A stretch of 14,822 bases of DNA, taken from positions 34,665-49,486 of the forward strand of contig JAQSDT010000326.1 in NCBI GenBank assembly GCA_029946075.1, read 5' to 3'. Origin of the DNA: a bacterium (GTDB lineage Bacteria > Pseudomonadota > Alphaproteobacteria > Rhizobiales > Xanthobacteraceae). The position numbers and the translations under genes were made by a program. Positions within the stretch are counted from its first letter, which is position 1, and each line of letters begins with the position of its first letter. Under the pieces are notes generated by a model. The model had not been told where the DNA came from. It did no database searches and saw nothing but the letters and a program-made list of their open reading frames with translations. Of the stretch, positions 12,890 through 14,822 are shown piece after piece.

Positions 12890-12916
12890 GACGTATGCCA
12901 CTTACGCATATATGAG
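12888..12916 (+). promoter_or_regulatory. Predicted repressor (XRE) promoter
   Basis: TTGACG (12888-12893), a 17-bp spacer, and TATGAG (12911-12916); a shifted TATATG reading is also possible. The GACATACAA box at 12918-12926 directly follows the -10, covering the expected start site, with CATACAC 11 bp further on. This suits autoregulation of the XRE gene at 12974. Confidence 0.6.
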
Positions 12917-12973
12917 AGACATACAACAGGCATACACACATCTTAAACTTTGATGTAGCAAAGGCGCAAAACA

Positions 12974-13411
12974 ATGGCTAAATCTACGGTAACTCGATTG
13001 CCGCCCAACACCAGAACCGCGAAGTCCACGCTCATTCCGAAGCATCTGGCCAAAGACGAGTTCGCTCGGCGACTCTACAAACTGATGCTCGATAAAGGTT
13101 GGCGTCAGGCCGATCTCGCGCGGGCTGCCGATCTTCCGCGCAACGCGATTTCCGTCTATCTGCGCGGCGCGTCGCTGCCGAACCCGGAAAGCACAAAGGC
13201 CCTTGCCAAGGCGTTCGGAATCGAGCCGGGCGAGTTGCTGCCTAATTACACGGAAAGCGCGATTGAGCGCGACAACCCGGAACTCGAATTTCGCGTGAGC
13301 CCGGCTGACCCCAAGAAGGCCTGGCTGCGTGTGAACCGGCTGGTAATGATGTCGACGGCTGTCAAGATCATGGCGCTGCTCGAAGACGACAATGCCAACC
13401 AATCTAAGTGA
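12974..13411 (+). CDS. XRE-family phage repressor
   Basis: 145 residues from ATG 12974 with AAGG 9 nt upstream. Residues ~28-88 form a Cro/C1-type helix-turn-helix: FARRLYKLMLDKGWRQADLA, RAADLPRNAISVYLRGASLP, then NPESTKALAKAFGIEPGELL. A ~25-residue basic N-terminal arm precedes it. The C-terminal part (~95-145) is short and lacks the Ser-Lys pair of LexA/C1 self-cleaving proteins, so induction would need a mechanism other than RecA-driven autocleavage. First gene of the rightward lysogeny unit, overlapping the xis-like gene by 20 nt. It is the obvious candidate to bind the ATACAA-type boxes around its own promoter, though this is inference. Confidence 0.93.
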   Translation: MAKSTVTRLPPNTRTAKSTLIPKHLAKDEFARRLYKLMLDKGWRQADLARAADLPRNAISVYLRGASLPNPESTKALAKAFGIEPGELLPNYTESAIERDNPELEFRVSPADPKKAWLRVNRLVMMSTAVKIMALLEDDNANQSK

Positions 13412-13715
13412 AGCTGAAGTCGCGTTGGAGCTTAAATGCTCAAAGGCGACCGTGAAACGGCTACGCCTCTCCGGAGAACTCGGCTTCTACAAACGCCGCC
13501 CCGTAGCGATCAGCAGGGCGCATCTTGACGCTTATCTGGAACGTATCGAATGCCGACCTACACCTTGCGACAACACGATAACAGCGTCTTCTATATCCAC
13601 TGGACGGAGAACACCCACGACGTCGAAACCGGCAAAACCGATCGACGTTCGAAGCGTCACAGCACGGGCCAGAAGGAAGAGACTGCAGCGCAAATTTACC
13701 TTGGCGAGTGGCTGA
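13392..13715 (+). CDS. Excisionase-like small HTH protein
   Basis: 107 residues from ATG 13392, inside the end of the XRE gene. Residues 1-53 are a MerR/AlpA/Xis-type winged helix: LSEAEVALELKCSKATVKRL, RLSGELGFYKRRP, then VAISRAHLDAYLERIE. The remaining ~54 residues are Ser/Thr/Arg-rich and overlap the integrase gene out of frame by 166 nt, so they are either a disordered basic tail or non-functional read-through. Position immediately before int is typical of Xis or recombination-directionality factors, which bend attachment-site DNA. Domain call good; excisionase role from context. Confidence 0.85.
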   Translation: MPTNLSEAEVALELKCSKATVKRLRLSGELGFYKRRPVAISRAHLDAYLERIECRPTPCDNTITASSISTGRRTPTTSKPAKPIDVRSVTARARRKRLQRKFTLASG

Positions 13716-14749
13716 AAGGCGAAGCGCAGGACGCCGCCGACGGCGCGCCGCGATATACTGTCGCAGACCTATGGGACGCCTACTACGAGCGCCACGTCGA
13801 GAAGAACGTGATGTCGCCGCGCCAGGTCGATACTTGCTGGAACAATTTACGGCCGCACTTCGGGGATCTCACGCTGCCGGCAGTCGCGGCGCCCGGGCCC
13901 GACGGCGTCAACAAGGTCGAAGAATATATTTTGCGCCGCGAAGACGGCGAGATCGGCAGTTGTCCGGCCGCTACCGGCACAGTCCGCAAGGAGCTGTCGA
14001 TGCTGCTGGCGTGCTTCAATTGGCACGCGGACGTGAAGCGCAAAACGATCAAACCGGCCGACGTGCCGGTGTGGGAAATGCCGCCGGCCAGCGAGGCGCG
14101 CGATCGATGGCTGCGCACCGAGGAGCTGCAGCGCATGATGACCGCCGCGGCCGAGCACAGCGCCGAGTTCGGCAACGGCCTCCTTTCGCGGGTCGAGCGG
14201 TTTCTATGGCTGGCGCTAGAGACGGCAGCCCGTCGGCAGGCGATCCTCGAACTGACGTGGGACCGGGTCGATTTCGAAATCAACACGATCGACTACCGGG
14301 TGCCAGGACGACCCGTCACGAAGAAGCGGCGGGCTGTGGTGCCGATCAGCACCACGTTGCGCCCGATCCTGCTGCGCGCCTACGCCGAGCGCACCGGCGA
14401 CCTGGTGTGCGACAATGAATCGGCGAGCATCTGGCGAGCCGTCAAATCGGTAGCGAAGCGCGCCAAGGTGGCCGACGTCAGCCCGCACGTCCTGCGCCAC
14501 ACGGCGGCCACTCACATGCTGCGAAATGGGGTGTCGATCTGGACCGTTGCTGGTATCCTCGCCGACACCGTCGCGACCGTCGAGCGCGTTTACGGGCACC
14601 ACGCTCCGGGTGCCGGCGCGAGCGCTGTCGAGACGCTGGCGGGCCGACTTTTAGGGGCGTCTTTTGGGGCGCAAAACGCCCAAAATGAGCGCGAATTTGA
14701 CCCGCAGAGAGATACAACGCGCCATACAGAACCGGAATTTGTTAAGTGA
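13550..14749 (+). CDS. int: Tyrosine-recombinase phage integrase
   Basis: 399 residues from ATG 13550, with GGAAC ~7 nt upstream. The N-terminal arm-binding beta domain (FYIHWTENTHDVETGKTDRR, SKRHSTGQKEETAA) is followed by a SAM-like core-binding domain (~68-165) and a catalytic domain (~185-355). Catalytic residues: R228 (ETAARRQAIL), K258/K259 (PVTKKRR), H313-x-x-R316 (HVLRHTAATHML) and nucleophile Y348 (ERVYGHH). The usual second His of LGH is replaced by D339 (GILAD), a tolerated position. After Y348 there is a ~50-residue low-complexity tail. It ends the rightward lysogeny unit, and the phage attachment site is likely beside it at 14750 onward or just outside the window. The strongest evidence that this is a temperate element. 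Confidence 0.97.
   Translation: MPTYTLRQHDNSVFYIHWTENTHDVETGKTDRRSKRHSTGQKEETAAQIYLGEWLKGEAQDAADGAPRYTVADLWDAYYERHVEKNVMSPRQVDTCWNNLRPHFGDLTLPAVAAPGPDGVNKVEEYILRREDGEIGSCPAATGTVRKELSMLLACFNWHADVKRKTIKPADVPVWEMPPASEARDRWLRTEELQRMMTAAAEHSAEFGNGLLSRVERFLWLALETAARRQAILELTWDRVDFEINTIDYRVPGRPVTKKRRAVVPISTTLRPILLRAYAERTGDLVCDNESASIWRAVKSVAKRAKVADVSPHVLRHTAATHMLRNGVSIWTVAGILADTVATVERVYGHHAPGAGASAVETLAGRLLGASFGAQNAQNEREFDPQRDTTRHTEPEFVK
14662..14685. repeat. Imperfect hairpin in the 3' end of int
   Basis: TTTTGGGGCG (14662-14671) pairs with CGCCCAAAA (14677-14685) with one bulged G around a CAAAA loop. A near-copy of the left arm, TTTTAGGGGCG, lies just upstream at about 14649-14659. It encodes part of the low-complexity integrase tail. 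It could be an attenuating structure or a recombination-related repeat; no T-tract follows, so a simple terminator is unlikely. Confidence 0.5.
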
Positions 14750-14822
14750 AAATAAAGGAAAACGCGAAAACCTGATATGATACAACGACATACAAAAGTG
14801 CCCGTGTGAATATTCCGAACAT
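14750..14822. promoter_or_regulatory. Non-coding right end with ATACAA boxes; possible attachment region
   Basis: 73 bp after int with no gene. GATACAA (14779-14785) and GACATACAA (14787-14795) lie in tandem 10 bp apart. A similar pair, GATACAA (14711-14717) and CATACAG (14723-14729), lies in the last int codons. These direct repeats beside int could be repressor sites or arm-type integrase/Xis sites. No tRNA fragment or core repeat can be recognised because the partner end is outside the window. Confidence 0.5.

Larger units (their letters stand above)
12666..12973. promoter_or_regulatory. Divergent early/repressor control region (308 bp, no gene)
   Basis: The longest non-coding stretch, AT-richer than its surroundings, between the leftward operon and the rightward repressor-xis-int unit. 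It carries two outward promoters (listed separately), three GACATACAA nonamers (12712-12704 and 12731-12723 on the minus strand, 12918-12926 on the plus strand), a related CATACAC (12931-12937), and a 6-bp hairpin (12871-12889). A minus-strand open frame crosses it (12696-12974), but its Cys-rich sequence and lack of a ribosome-binding site do not look like a protein. The middle (about 12760-12870) shows nothing I can assign. Confidence 0.8.

Noticed and set aside
12696..12974. Minus-strand open frame through the control region
   Set aside because: Cys-rich, low-quality sequence, no ribosome-binding site, and it crosses both predicted promoters and the box cluster.
12902..13402. Minus-strand open frame opposite the XRE gene
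   Set aside because: Shadow of the clear helix-turn-helix gene on the plus strand.
1..14822. tRNA or rRNA genes
   Set aside because: No recognisable tRNA arms or rRNA segments were seen by eye, including beside int; a tRNAscan-SE run would settle this.

Overview
The window looks like the early/regulatory arm of a temperate tailed phage or prophage from a high-GC member of the Pseudomonadota. It has a tyrosine integrase, a small excisionase-like HTH protein and an XRE repressor at the right end. A long leftward operon of replication and recombination genes fills the middle. Two virion-type genes and a low-complexity repeat protein lie at the left. The response regulator is, by comparison from memory, extremely close to the alphaproteobacterial cell-cycle regulator CtrA, and it sits next to a DUF2312/GapR protein. 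Both point to an alphaproteobacterial host. Other genes would be equally at home in Burkholderia phages, so the host is not proven.

Layout. 1-1002 (minus): a truncated protein with 9-residue repeats, a small acidic protein and a ribbon-helix-helix protein. 1003-1071: a divergent regulatory gap. 1072-2243 (plus): two phage structural-type proteins. 2240-12665 (minus): one largely continuous operon with many 1-4 nt start/stop overlaps. Read in the direction of transcription it runs: small protein, RusA resolvase, cupin-like protein, SNF2-like helicase, Ala-rich protein, DUF2800 nuclease, DUF2815 single-strand DNA-binding protein, small protein, GapR-like protein, CtrA-like regulator, two small acidic proteins, three HNH endonucleases, and a family A DNA polymerase. 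12666-12973: a 308-bp divergent control region. 12974-14749 (plus): XRE repressor, Xis-like protein and integrase. 14750-14822: non-coding.

Working together: the polymerase, helicase, DUF2815 SSB, DUF2800 nuclease and RusA form a replication/recombination module. Embedded in the same operon are homologues of two chromosomal cell-cycle factors, CtrA (transcription and origin control) and GapR (binding of overtwisted DNA ahead of replication forks). The phage may therefore tune the host cell cycle, or borrow it to time its own replication. A short box, ATACAA preceded by GAC or G, recurs in essentially every non-coding gap, overlaps the predicted promoters, and forms one perfect inverted repeat. 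This suggests a single phage-wide operator, most simply for the XRE repressor.
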